From contig NZ_MUKN01000001.1 in assembly GCF_001995175.1 (NCBI RefSeq), positions 1-64,000 of the forward strand: 64,000 nt of DNA, read 5' to 3'. Numbering within the stretch: position 1 is the first letter of the stretch; every line of letters begins with the position of its first letter. The position numbers and the translations under genes are program-made. The stretch is from Rathayibacter rhapontici (GTDB lineage Bacteria; Actinomycetota; Actinomycetes; Actinomycetales; Microbacteriaceae). This document shows positions 8,266-16,130 of the stretch, in pieces. The notes beneath the pieces are model-generated. The model did not search any database. It saw only the letters and a list, made by a program, of their open reading frames with translations, and was not told the DNA's origin.

Positions 8266-9885
8266 ATGTCGCTTCGAGTACAGCTCCTGCTCCTGCAGGC
8301 GCTGATCGTCGCTGTCGCCGTCGTCGTGACCGGCCTCGTCGCCGGATCGCTCCAGGAGCGCTCGCTGCGCTCCTCCTATCTCGACCGGATGACCGGAGTC
8401 GCGCGCTCGGTCGCGAACCTGCCCGCGATCACCGAGGCCTTCGACGACGAGGACCCCTCGATCGTGATCCAGCCGATCGCCGAGGTGATCCGGGAGGCGT
8501 CCGACGTCACCTACGTGGTCGTCACCGACCGCGCGGGCGTGCGCTTCTCGCACCCCGACACCGAGCGGATCGGCGAGCGCGTCTCGACCGATCCGTCCGT
8601 GCCGCTGGCCGGGCAGACCTTCGTCGGCACGCAGACGGGGACCCTCGGGGAGTCGTGGCGGGTGAAGGTGCCGGTGTTCGGCTCCGACGGCGAGGTGATC
8701 GGCACGGCCTCGGTCGGGATCCTCGAGTCGGCGCTGCGCAAGGACTTCCTCGGGCACCTCAGCTGGCTGCTCTGGGCGATGGCGGGCGCCGCGGTGCTCG
8801 GGATCTTCGGAGCGGCCTGGGTCACCGCGATCATCCGCCGCCGCATCTTCCGTCTCGAGCCGGAGGAGATCGCGTCGCTCGTGACGCAGCAGGAGACGAT
8901 GCTGCACCGGCTCTCGGAGGGCGTGGTCACGGTCGACGCGAGCGGGCGGATCGTGCTCGTCAACGACGCGGCGACCGCGCTGCTGGGCTGGTCGCCGGAT
9001 CCGACGCTGCCGCCTCCGCTGGCGCGGGACGTCCTGGAGCCGTCGCTCCTCGAGGTGCTCGAGTCGGGCGAGCGCGAGGGCCGGCTGGTCCTCGCGGGCG
9101 AGCGGATCCTGATCGCGCGCGGCACCGGCACGCACCGCGGCGAGCGCACGGTCGGCGCGACCCTCCTGCTCCGCGACCACACCGAGCTGCACCAGCTGAT
9201 GCAGGACACCGACGGCGCGCAGTCGCTCGCCGCCGGCCTGCGCGCCCAGGCCCACGAGTTCGCGAACACCATGCACGTCGTCTCGGGGCTGCTCGAGCTG
9301 GACTGCGTCGACGAGGCGCGCGCGTTCATCGCGCGGCTCGGCAGCGGCGGCCCGCTCGGAGTCGGCGGGGCGATCGCGCCCGAGATGCTGATGGAGGACG
9401 CGGAGCTCACGGCGCTGCTCATGGTCAAGAGCGCCCACGCCCGCGAGCTGCGGATCGACCTCGCCGTGTCGGCGACTCCCGAGGCCGAGGCCCTCGCCGG
9501 TCGGCTGCCCTCGACCCTGCGCGACGACGTCGTCACCGTCGTCGGCAACCTCGTCGACAACGCGCTCGAGGCCTGCTCGGCCGGGCACCGCGTGCGCGTG
9601 CAGTTCTCGATCGACGGCGGCGACCTCGTGATCGAGGTCGACGACGACGGAGCCGGCATCCCGCCGGAGCAGCGCGAGCGGGTCTTCGAGGAGGGCGTGT
9701 CGTCCAAGGGCGGCCGGGATGCGGGAGTGCGCGTCCACGGCCGCGGCATCGGGCTCGCGCTCGTGCGCCGGATCGCTCAGCGCAACCGCGGCAGGGTCTC
9801 GGCGGGGGCGTCGGAGTGGGGAGGGGCGCGCCTCACCGCGCGCCTGCACCTGCCGCCCGTCGCCGTTGCGCAGGTGGTGCGATGA
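8266..9885 (+). CDS. DcuS/CitA-type sensor histidine kinase
   Basis: About 539 residues from ATG 8266; an upstream in-frame ATG at 8179 would add 29 polar residues. Order: TM1 ('LLLLQALIVAVAVVVTGLVAG'), extracytoplasmic PAS/CACHE-like sensor domain with 'YVVVTDRAGVRFSHPD' and 'VGTQTGTLGESWRVKVPV' (DcuS/CitA signatures), TM2 ('LLWAMAGAAVLGIFGAAWV'), cytoplasmic PAS ('RLSEGVVTVDASGRIVLVND'), Spo0B-like H-box 'AQAHEFANTMHVVSGLLEL', and HATPase ('VDNALEACSA', 'DDDGAGIP', 'GRGIGLALVRR'). This family senses C4-dicarboxylates or citrate. ATGA overlap with the regulator and divergent tctCBA point to control of carboxylate uptake. Confidence 0.9.
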   Translation: MSLRVQLLLLQALIVAVAVVVTGLVAGSLQERSLRSSYLDRMTGVARSVANLPAITEAFDDEDPSIVIQPIAEVIREASDVTYVVVTDRAGVRFSHPDTERIGERVSTDPSVPLAGQTFVGTQTGTLGESWRVKVPVFGSDGEVIGTASVGILESALRKDFLGHLSWLLWAMAGAAVLGIFGAAWVTAIIRRRIFRLEPEEIASLVTQQETMLHRLSEGVVTVDASGRIVLVNDAATALLGWSPDPTLPPPLARDVLEPSLLEVLESGEREGRLVLAGERILIARGTGTHRGERTVGATLLLRDHTELHQLMQDTDGAQSLAAGLRAQAHEFANTMHVVSGLLELDCVDEARAFIARLGSGGPLGVGGAIAPEMLMEDAELTALLMVKSAHARELRIDLAVSATPEAEALAGRLPSTLRDDVVTVVGNLVDNALEACSAGHRVRVQFSIDGGDLVIEVDDDGAGIPPEQRERVFEEGVSSKGGRDAGVRVHGRGIGLALVRRIAQRNRGRVSAGASEWGGARLTARLHLPPVAVAQVVR

Positions 9886-10553
9886 CCGCCCCGCTCTCGG
9901 TCGTCATCGTCGACGACGACTCTGCCATCGCCGCCCTGCACGAGCGCTTCGTCGCCGCGCACCCCGGGTTCGAGGTGCGGGAGGTGGCGGGCGACGGACC
10001 GTCCGCGGTCGCCGCGATCCAGGCACACCAGCCGGACGTGGTGCTGCTCGACTTCCACCTGCCGGGCTTCTCGGGGCTGGACGTGCTGCGGGCGGTGCGG
10101 GCGACGGCGGGGCCGCAGCCCGACTTCATCGCGGTGACAGCGGTGCGCGACGTGGAGAGCGTGCGCGCGGCGCGGGCGGCAGGCGTCCACCACTACCTGG
10201 TGAAGCCGTTCAGTGCGACGGCGCTGCGGAACCGGCTCGACGAGGTGGCGCACGACCGCCGGCTGTTCGAGGGGGCCGCGGGGCTGCACCAGGACGAGAT
10301 CGACGTGCTCTTCACCTCCGGATCGCGGGCGCAGGCGCTGCCGAAGGGGCTGAGCACCGAGACGCTCGCCTCGGTGCTGGGCGCGCTGCGACCGGATGCG
10401 GACGCATCGGCCACCGAGGTCAGCGTCGCGGTCGGCATCTCCCGGGTGAGTGCGCGGCGCTACCTGGAGCACCTGGTGGCGTCGGGCCGCGCGGCGCGGA
10501 CGCTGCGCTACTCCACGGGGCGGCCGTCGAGCGTGTACACGCTCGTGGAGTGA
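9882..10553 (+). CDS. CitB/DcuR-type response regulator
   Basis: A 223-residue regulator. Receiver domain: 'VVIVDDDSAIAALHERFV', phosphoacceptor Asp in 'DVVLLDFHLPGFSGLDVL', Thr/Ala in 'AVTAVRD', Lys in 'YLVKPFSATAL'. The C-terminal part (about 150-220) carries an HTH ('ATEVSVAVGISRVSARRYLEHL') as in DcuR/CitB proteins rather than a NarL or OmpR output domain. It starts in the stop codon of the kinase (ATGA). It probably activates the divergent tctCBA operon through the repeats at 8148-8178; that link is inferred from position. Confidence 0.9.
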   Translation: MTAPLSVVIVDDDSAIAALHERFVAAHPGFEVREVAGDGPSAVAAIQAHQPDVVLLDFHLPGFSGLDVLRAVRATAGPQPDFIAVTAVRDVESVRAARAAGVHHYLVKPFSATALRNRLDEVAHDRRLFEGAAGLHQDEIDVLFTSGSRAQALPKGLSTETLASVLGALRPDADASATEVSVAVGISRVSARRYLEHLVASGRAARTLRYSTGRPSSVYTLVE

Positions 10554-10559
10554 CCGCCC

Positions 10560-10949
10560 TGCTGGTCGAGTAGCGCCACAGGCGCCCCCCTTTGCTGGTC
10601 GAGTAGCGCCGCAGGCGCGTATCGAGACCCACGACTCCCGGGACACGGGGATCTCGATACGCCGCTGCGCGGCTACTCGATCAGCAAGTGGGCGCGAACC
10701 GGGCGCGGCGCCCCAGCCAGGGCCCGGCTCGCGACCACTCGTCACGCCAAATCACGCCGAGTCGACCCGGAACGGGGCCTGCGAGGCCGGCAGGCACCGT
10801 TCAGTGACCACTCGCGGCCTCCCTGCTGGTCGAGTAGCGCCGCAGGCGCGGCCCTTGCTGGTCGAGTAGCGCCGCAGGCGCGTATCGAGACCCTCCACCA
10901 CCGGACACGCGGATCTCGATACGCCGCTGCGCGGCTACTCGATCAGCGA
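10560..10949. repeat. Cluster of six dispersed palindromic elements
   Basis: Units at 10560-10584, 10592-10631, 10650-10687, 10823-10850, 10855-10894 and 10911-10949. Forms reading 'TTGCTGGTCGAGTAGCGCC...' face forms reading 'GATCTCGATACGCC...'. The two three-unit blocks (10560-10687 and 10823-10949) are near copies of each other, suggesting a block duplication. Together they fill the 406-nt gap between two convergent genes; 10688-10822 shows no other structure. Confidence 0.75.
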
Positions 10950-10959
10950 AGAGGGGACC

Positions 10960-11988
10960 TCAGCCCCGCGCGACCGTCGAGCCGCGCACCAGCAGCTCCG
11001 TCGGCATGATCGTCACGCGCTCGACCGTCTCGCCGGCGAGAAGCCGCACCAGCACCTCCGCCATCGCCGAGCCGAGCTCGGTCGAGGGCTGGCGCATCGT
11101 GGTGATGGGCGGATCGGCGGCCTGCGCGAAGTAGTCGCCGTCGAAGCCCGCGAGGGCGACGTCGCCCGGCACCGACAGGCCGCGCTCGCGCAGCGCGGCG
11201 AGTGCGCCCGCCGCCATCTGGTCGTTGGAGGCGAAGACCGCGTCGATCGGGCGGCCGGAGTCGAGCAGGCGGTGCATCGCCGCGGCTCCGTCGGCCGGCG
11301 AGTAGTCGCCGATCTCGACGCGGGAGTCGTCGAGCCCGGCCTCGCGGACCGCGTCGCGCCAGCCGAGCAGCCGGTCGACGGCGGCCGGCATGTCCTGGCG
11401 GCTCGCGATCATCGCGGGCTCGCGGCGGCCCAGGCCGAGGAGGTGCTCGGTGATCTCGCGGGCCGACGCGATGTTGTCGACGTCGACGAAGTAGCTGCCC
11501 TGCTCCTCGGCGCTGAGCGGCCGACCGCCGAACACCACCGGGAGGCTCGTGCCGAGCCGGGCGTAGGAGTGGTCGCCGCTGTGGTGCGAGACGACGAGCG
11601 CCCCGTCGACGTTGCCGCCGAGGAGGTAGCGGCGGGTCTTCTCGGGCGCCGCCTCCGACGCGATGACGATGTTGAGCGTGTACTCGGTGTCGGCGAGCCG
11701 CAGCGCCGCCCCCTGCACCACCGACGCGAAGAACGGATCCGAGAACACCTTCGCGGTCGACTCCGGCACCACGAGGGCGATGACCTCGGTCTTGCGGCTC
11801 GCGAGCGAGCGGGCGGCGCGGTTCGGCACGTAGCCGAGCTCCTCGATCGCCTTGCGCACGGCCTGGGCCGCGTCGTCCTTCACCCGGGGCGAGTTGTTGA
11901 CCACGCGGCTGACCGTGGAGCGCGAGACGCCCGCGCGAGCGGCGACCTCTTCGAGCGTCGGCGCGGCCGAGGCGGTGTCGTGACTCAT
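10960..11988 (-). CDS. LacI-family repressor, CebR-like
   Basis: A 342-residue LacI regulator. N-terminal HTH (about residues 11-60: 'TLEEVAARAGVSRSTVSRVV', hinge 'YVPNRAARSLASRKT') and a sugar-binding periplasmic-type core ('VALAGFDGDYFAQAADPPITT' near the C-terminus). It closely resembles CebR-type repressors of cellobiose import. It is the last gene behind a binding protein and two permeases on the same strand. Three CebR-like palindromes lie upstream of that binding protein (15543-15655). A perfect 19-bp palindrome lies immediately upstream of its own start. The inducer (cellobiose or another beta-glucoside) is inferred. Confidence 0.88.
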   Translation of the reverse strand: MSHDTASAAPTLEEVAARAGVSRSTVSRVVNNSPRVKDDAAQAVRKAIEELGYVPNRAARSLASRKTEVIALVVPESTAKVFSDPFFASVVQGAALRLADTEYTLNIVIASEAAPEKTRRYLLGGNVDGALVVSHHSGDHSYARLGTSLPVVFGGRPLSAEEQGSYFVDVDNIASAREITEHLLGLGRREPAMIASRQDMPAAVDRLLGWRDAVREAGLDDSRVEIGDYSPADGAAAMHRLLDSGRPIDAVFASNDQMAAGALAALRERGLSVPGDVALAGFDGDYFAQAADPPITTMRQPSTELGSAMAEVLVRLLAGETVERVTIMPTELLVRGSTVARG

Positions 11989-11997
11989 AACGGGCCT

Positions 11998-12016
11998 CTC
12001 GGATCAGTGATCCGAG
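11998..12016. promoter_or_regulatory. Perfect 19-bp palindrome upstream of the lacI-type gene
   Basis: CTCGGATCAGTGATCCGAG is a perfect inverted repeat with a one-base centre, in the 60-nt gap between the permease stop (12049) and the repressor start (11988). A one-nucleotide loop is poor for an RNA hairpin, so an operator for autoregulation is more likely than a terminator. It does not match the GAGAGCGCTCTC operators upstream of the binding protein. Confidence 0.45.
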
Positions 12017-12048
12017 GGTAGTGGAGCCGCGACACCGCACCGCACGGA

Positions 12049-12969
12049 TCAGCCCTTGACCGCGCCGCTCATGATGCCGGCGATGAGCTGGCGTCCGGCG
12101 AGCACGAAGAGCACGAGCAGCGGCACGATCGACATGACCGCTCCGGTGAGCACGATCGAGTAGTCGATGTAGTAGCCCGACTGCAGCTGCGCGAGCGCCG
12201 TCTGCAGCGTGGGATTCGTGGGGCTGAGCACGATCAGCGGCCAGAGGAAGTCGGTCCACGCCATCATGAACGTGAACAGCGCCAGGATCGCCATGGCCGG
12301 TCGGGCCGCGGGCACCGCGACGGTCAGGAACGTGCGGAACTGGTTCGCCCCGTCCATCCGGGCCGCCTCGATCAGCTCGTCCGGGATCACGTCGATCAGG
12401 TACTGGCGCATGAAGAACACGCCGAACGCGGTGACGAGGGTCGGCACGATGACCGCGCCGAGCTCGCCGGTCCAGCCCAGCTCGCGCATCAGGATGAACA
12501 GCGGGATGATGCCCAGCTGCGTCGGGATCGCCATGGTCGCGACGACCGTGATCATCAGCCCGTCGCGGCCGCGGAACTTCAGCTTCGCGAAGGCGTAGCC
12601 GGCCAGCGTCGAGAAGGTCACGACCGAGACGGTGATGACGCCCGAGACGATGATGCTGTTCATCAGCGCCGTCCAGAACGGCAGGGCGTCGAAGACCTTG
12701 GCCGCATTGGCGAGGAAGTTGCCGCCCGGCACCATCGGCAGCGTCTCGCTGCGCGTGGCGTTGGTGCCGCTCGCGACGACGAACGACCACCACAGCGGGT
12801 AGGTCGAGCCCAGGATGAACGCGCTGAGTAGTCCGTAGACGAGGAAGCCGGGGCGGTCGACCCGGCCGGCGCCCTTCCTGCGGCGGCGCGGCTCCGTCGC
12901 GGAGGCGTCCCCCTCGACGGGGCGGCGGACCGGGAACGCGGCTGATCGGGCGGGGGCGGGGGCGGTCAT
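12049..12969 (-). CDS. Sugar ABC transporter permease (MalG/CebG type)
   Basis: A 306-residue inner-membrane permease with six predicted helices after a basic 40-residue N-terminus and the EAA-loop 'EAARMDGANQFRTFLTVAVP' that contacts the ATPase. ATG 12969 overlaps the stop of the partner permease (ATGA). Together with the binding protein at 14196 it forms a CUT1-type importer. No ATPase gene is nearby, as is usual for actinobacterial importers that share MsiK. Confidence 0.9.
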   Translation of the reverse strand: MTAPAPARSAAFPVRRPVEGDASATEPRRRRKGAGRVDRPGFLVYGLLSAFILGSTYPLWWSFVVASGTNATRSETLPMVPGGNFLANAAKVFDALPFWTALMNSIIVSGVITVSVVTFSTLAGYAFAKLKFRGRDGLMITVVATMAIPTQLGIIPLFILMRELGWTGELGAVIVPTLVTAFGVFFMRQYLIDVIPDELIEAARMDGANQFRTFLTVAVPAARPAMAILALFTFMMAWTDFLWPLIVLSPTNPTLQTALAQLQSGYYIDYSIVLTGAVMSIVPLLVLFVLAGRQLIAGIMSGAVKG

Positions 12970-14100
12970 CGCTCGCTCGCTTTCTGGCCGAGGCCGGTGG
13001 AGGACAGGAGGGGGTCGGTCGCGGCGATCTCGTCGGCGCGGTCGGCGTCGTCGGCGCGGTCGGCCGACGAGGCGAGCACGGCCGCGGCCTTCTTCTGCGC
13101 CCGCTTGCCGAGCACGCGGTTCTCGACCGAGGCGATCCTCCGCGAGACCGCGAAGTTCACCAGCCCGATCAGCACGATCAGGAGGAACAGCAGCCACGCG
13201 ATCGCAGCCGCCTCGCCGAAGTTGCCGCGGAAGAACGCCATCTCCCACAGGTAGAGCACGGTGGTCTGGAACTGGCGGTCGGAGCCGCCGATGCCGCCCG
13301 CGTTCGAGACGTCGAACAGGCGCGGCTCGGCGAAGATCTGGAGGCCGCCGATGGTCGCCGTGATGATCACGAAGATCAGGGTCGGGCGGATGTTCGGGAT
13401 CGTGATCGAGACGAAGCGGCGGAACGCGCCGGCGCCGTCGATCGCGGCCGACTCGTGCAGATCGCGCGGCACGGCCTGCATCGCGGCCAGGAGGATCAGG
13501 CGTTGTAGCCGGTCCAGCGCCAGTTCACCATCGAGGCGATGGCGACGTGGCTGGCGAGGCGGTCGTTGATCCAGTCGATCTGGGGGACGCCGATCAGGCC
13601 GAGCAGGTTGTTCGCGAGGCCGTCCTGCTCGCTGAACACGCTCGAGAAGATGAGCGCCACGCGACCGGGGACACGATGTAGGGCAGCAGCACGCTCATCC
13701 GCCAGAACGTTCTGGCGCGCAGCGACTGATCCAGGGCGGCCGCCAGGACGAGCGCGACGAGCAGCTGGGGGATCGTGGACAGCAGGAAGATGCTGACGGT
13801 GTTCACGATCGAGTTCCAGAAGAACCGGTCGCCGAGCACGGCCGCGAAGTTGGCGAGGCCGACGAAGTCGCCCTGGCCCTGCAGCAGCTCCCAGTCGAAG
13901 AGCGACACGACGAGCGTGTAGACGAGGGGGAACGCGCCGGTGATCGCGAAGAGCAGGAAGAACGGCGAGATGTAGAGGTACGGGGAGGCCTTCACGTCGA
14001 AGCGGCCGAGCCGCTGGCGGAAGGTCAGGGGGACGCGGGCGGTGGGCCGCTCGCCCCTCGGCGGGGTCGCCGTCGCCGGCGGGGTCAGTGTGCTCGTCAT
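12966..14100 (-). pseudogene. Sugar ABC transporter permease (MalF/CebF type), two frameshifts as read
   Basis: Partner permease. The N-terminal part from ATG 14100 reads 'MTSTLTPPATATPPRGERPT' then helix 'YLYISPFFLLFAITGAFPL'. Breaks near 13661 (one G missing after 'gtcgcg') and 13500 (one C missing in 'aacgcc-tgatc') separate it from the middle ('VALIFSSVFSEQDGLANNLL', 'INDRLASHVAIASMVNWRWT') and the end with EAA loop 'ESAAIDGAGAFRRFVSITIP'. The length is two bases short of a multiple of three. The restored product is about 378 residues with an Ala/Asp-rich tail. Probably functional in the organism. Confidence 0.8.
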
Positions 14101-14195
14101 GGCGCGATCGCTTTCCTCGAGGAGAGGGGCCCCCACCCGGCGGAACGGTGCCGCCGGGTGGGAGCCTGTCGGGAGGGAGGGGTGGGAGAGGCGCG

Positions 14196-15509
14196 TCAGT
14201 CGACGAGCTCGCCGAGGAGCGTCAGCGCTTCGGCCCAGGCGGCGTCACCGTCGAGCTCGCCGCGGTCGACCTTCTGCAGCACGGGGCCGAAGACGTTCTC
14301 CTGGATGAGCGAGTCGTCCGGTCCCTTGTACTGGGCGACGACCCCTTCGGCGCGCTTGGCGAGGATCGCACCGGTGGGCGAGCCGTTGAGCGCCGGGTCC
14401 GGCTCGGCGGCGGAGGCGAGCTCCTCCTGAGCGGCGACGGTGCTCGGGAAGGGACCGGCCGCTTCGAACGCCGTGATCTGCTGCTCGGGCTCGCTCAGCC
14501 ACGAGGCGAGAGCGGCGGCCTCAGCGGGGTGCTCCGACTGGGTCGGGACCGAGAGGAAGGAGCCGCCCCAGTTGGCCGCACCGCCCGGGAACACGTCGGC
14601 GAAGTCCCAGCCGGTGCTCGCGGGGTCGCCGCCTCCGGCCTCCACGCCGCCCTTGAGGGTGCCGAACATCCACGCGGGGCAGACGAAGGTGGCGAAGGTC
14701 TGGTCGGTGAACGACTTGCCCTTGTTCCAGTCCCAGGCCTTCTGGCCGGCCGAGAGACCGGATCCGGCGGCGTCGGTCAGCTGGGCCCAGCGCTCCTCGA
14801 GCTCGGGGTTGCCCTCGATGTTCAGCTCGCCGTCGGCCGTGTAGTAGCCCTCGGGAAGCTGGTTGACCATGGCGTTCCAGACGAATCCGGAGTGGTCGAA
14901 CCAGGCCTTGCCGGTCTTCTCGGTGTACTGCTTCCCCGCGGCGAAGTAGTCGTCCCAGGTCGCGTCCGCGCCGCCGAGCAGCTCGGCGACGGCCTCGCGC
15001 TCGGTGGGCAGGCCGGCGGCCTCGAAGGCGGCCGTGCTGTAGCAGAGGCCCTCGGGGCCGATGTCGGTGCCGTAGCCGATGACGCGGCCGTCGGGGTCGG
15101 TCGCCTGCTCGTACTTCCAGTCGACCCAGTCGGCCTTGCGGTCCTCGATGCCGTGGTCGCGGAGGTCCACGAACTGGTCCGAGACCTCCATGATCTGGCC
15201 GAGCCAGCCCTCCTCGATCGCGAGGACGTCGGCGAGGCCGGAGCCCGCGGCGAGCTTGGTGAAGGCGTCGGTGCGGGCGTTGCCGCCGGTGTCGATGTTG
15301 TTCGGGACGATGGTGATCCCGGGGTTCGCCTCCTCGTACTCCGCGTAGAGGTCGTCGAACCCCATCGCGTTGAACGTGGTGACGGTCAGTTCGATGTTCT
15401 CGCCCTCGGCGGCGTCGGATCCGGATGACGAGCATCCGGTGACGACGAGGGCGAGGGTTGCGGCGCCGGAGATCGCTGCGGCGATCCTGGCGCGTCGTGA
15501 TGCGAGCAC
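14196..15509 (-). CDS. Sugar-binding lipoprotein of ABC importer (CebE-like)
   Basis: About 437 residues. Of several possible starts, GTG 15509 is preferred because AAGGAG lies five bases upstream; this gives the leader 'MLASRRARIAAAISGAATLA' ending in lipobox 'LVVTGC'. The mature part is an extracellular solute-binding protein family 1 protein ('TVTTFNAMGFDDLYAEYEEA', 'VPTQSEHPAEAAALASWLS'). It is first in the importer operon, followed by two permeases and the CebR-like repressor. The promoter region contains three GAGAGCGCTCTC-type palindromes. Likely substrate is cellobiose or a related oligosaccharide, inferred from the regulator type. Confidence 0.9.
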   Translation of the reverse strand: MLASRRARIAAAISGAATLALVVTGCSSSGSDAAEGENIELTVTTFNAMGFDDLYAEYEEANPGITIVPNNIDTGGNARTDAFTKLAAGSGLADVLAIEEGWLGQIMEVSDQFVDLRDHGIEDRKADWVDWKYEQATDPDGRVIGYGTDIGPEGLCYSTAAFEAAGLPTEREAVAELLGGADATWDDYFAAGKQYTEKTGKAWFDHSGFVWNAMVNQLPEGYYTADGELNIEGNPELEERWAQLTDAAGSGLSAGQKAWDWNKGKSFTDQTFATFVCPAWMFGTLKGGVEAGGGDPASTGWDFADVFPGGAANWGGSFLSVPTQSEHPAEAAALASWLSEPEQQITAFEAAGPFPSTVAAQEELASAAEPDPALNGSPTGAILAKRAEGVVAQYKGPDDSLIQENVFGPVLQKVDRGELDGDAAWAEALTLLGELVD

Positions 15510-15542
15510 GGTCACTCCTTCGTGAGTTGGTGAGGGCATCCC

Positions 15543-15655
15543 GTAGAGCGCTCTCACGCGGCTGTGCTGCGTCCGTGAGAGCGCTCTCACGAGGTGTAGG
15601 GCGAGTGTACGAACACTTCCGCGGAGAGGTCAAGAGTTTCGAGAGAGCGCTCTCA
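15543..15655. promoter_or_regulatory. Three CebR-type operators upstream of the sugar-binding protein gene
   Basis: Perfect palindrome TGAGAGCGCTCTCA at 15576-15589, with near copies GTAGAGCGCTCTCA (15543-15556) and AGAGAGCGCTCTCA (15642-15655). The Streptomyces CebR site is TGGGAGCGCTCCCA, differing by a symmetrical substitution. The innermost site is 34 bp from the start codon and the others are upstream, suitable for repression with looping. The repressor is probably the product of 10960-11988. Confidence 0.75.
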
Positions 15656-15659
15656 AAAT

Positions 15660-16000
15660 GCTCTGGACGCTGTTCTCGAGCCGAAGAGGAGTGGGCATCC
15701 GTCCATGCGAGGGGACCGACCACGGCGGCACGCAGAGGCTCGGCGAGGAGCGGCCTTCGCCGACGATCGTGCGCGCCCGGTGCTCCCGGCCGGGGTGCTG
15801 CGGCCGTGCCGGTCTGCGCGGCTGGGCGAGGCGGGAGGAGGAGCACCGGCTTCTCCGCCGTCGTCACCCTCGGATCATGCTCCACACCAGGGTCGGACGC
15901 GCGGGACCGGCTGAGGGAGCCTCCGCCCTGTCGACATCCTGATCCGGATGCTTCACGTCGGCGATGACCACGGACGCGATGCTCCGCCACCCCGGAGTCT
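15660..16000. other. Intergenic stretch without recognised feature
   Basis: Between the operators and the inverted-repeat cluster. Short open frames exist on both strands but have no recognisable protein features or convincing ribosome-binding sites. I see nothing functional here. Confidence 0.4.
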
Positions 16001-16123
16001 GTCGATCCGTCACGGACGGCCGCCGCGAACCGATCGGAGCGGCCGTTCGTGACGGATCGACGGGGCCACCCGGCCGATCGTGACGGATCGACGCACGTGC
16101 GCCCACCGATCCGTCACGAACGG
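16001..16123. repeat. Cluster of four CGATCCGTCACGA motifs forming inverted repeats
   Basis: A 23-bp arm at 16001-16023 (starts GTCGATCCGTCACGGACGG) pairs with 16039-16061 with one mismatch. Further copies are at 16075-16092 (reverse) and 16107-16123 (forward). The group lies just past the stop of the secreted-protein gene (16131), so terminator function is plausible; a cluster of protein-binding sites is the alternative. Confidence 0.55.
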
Positions 16124-16130
16124 CGCGGCG

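Noticed and set aside
10560-10949. CRISPR-like regular repeats
   Set aside because: Units alternate orientation, spacers are short or unequal, and copies occur singly across the window; no cas genes.
15658-15942. Small open frames between the operators and the inverted repeats
   Set aside because: No ribosome-binding site, Arg/Gly-rich translations, and overlapping frames on both strands.
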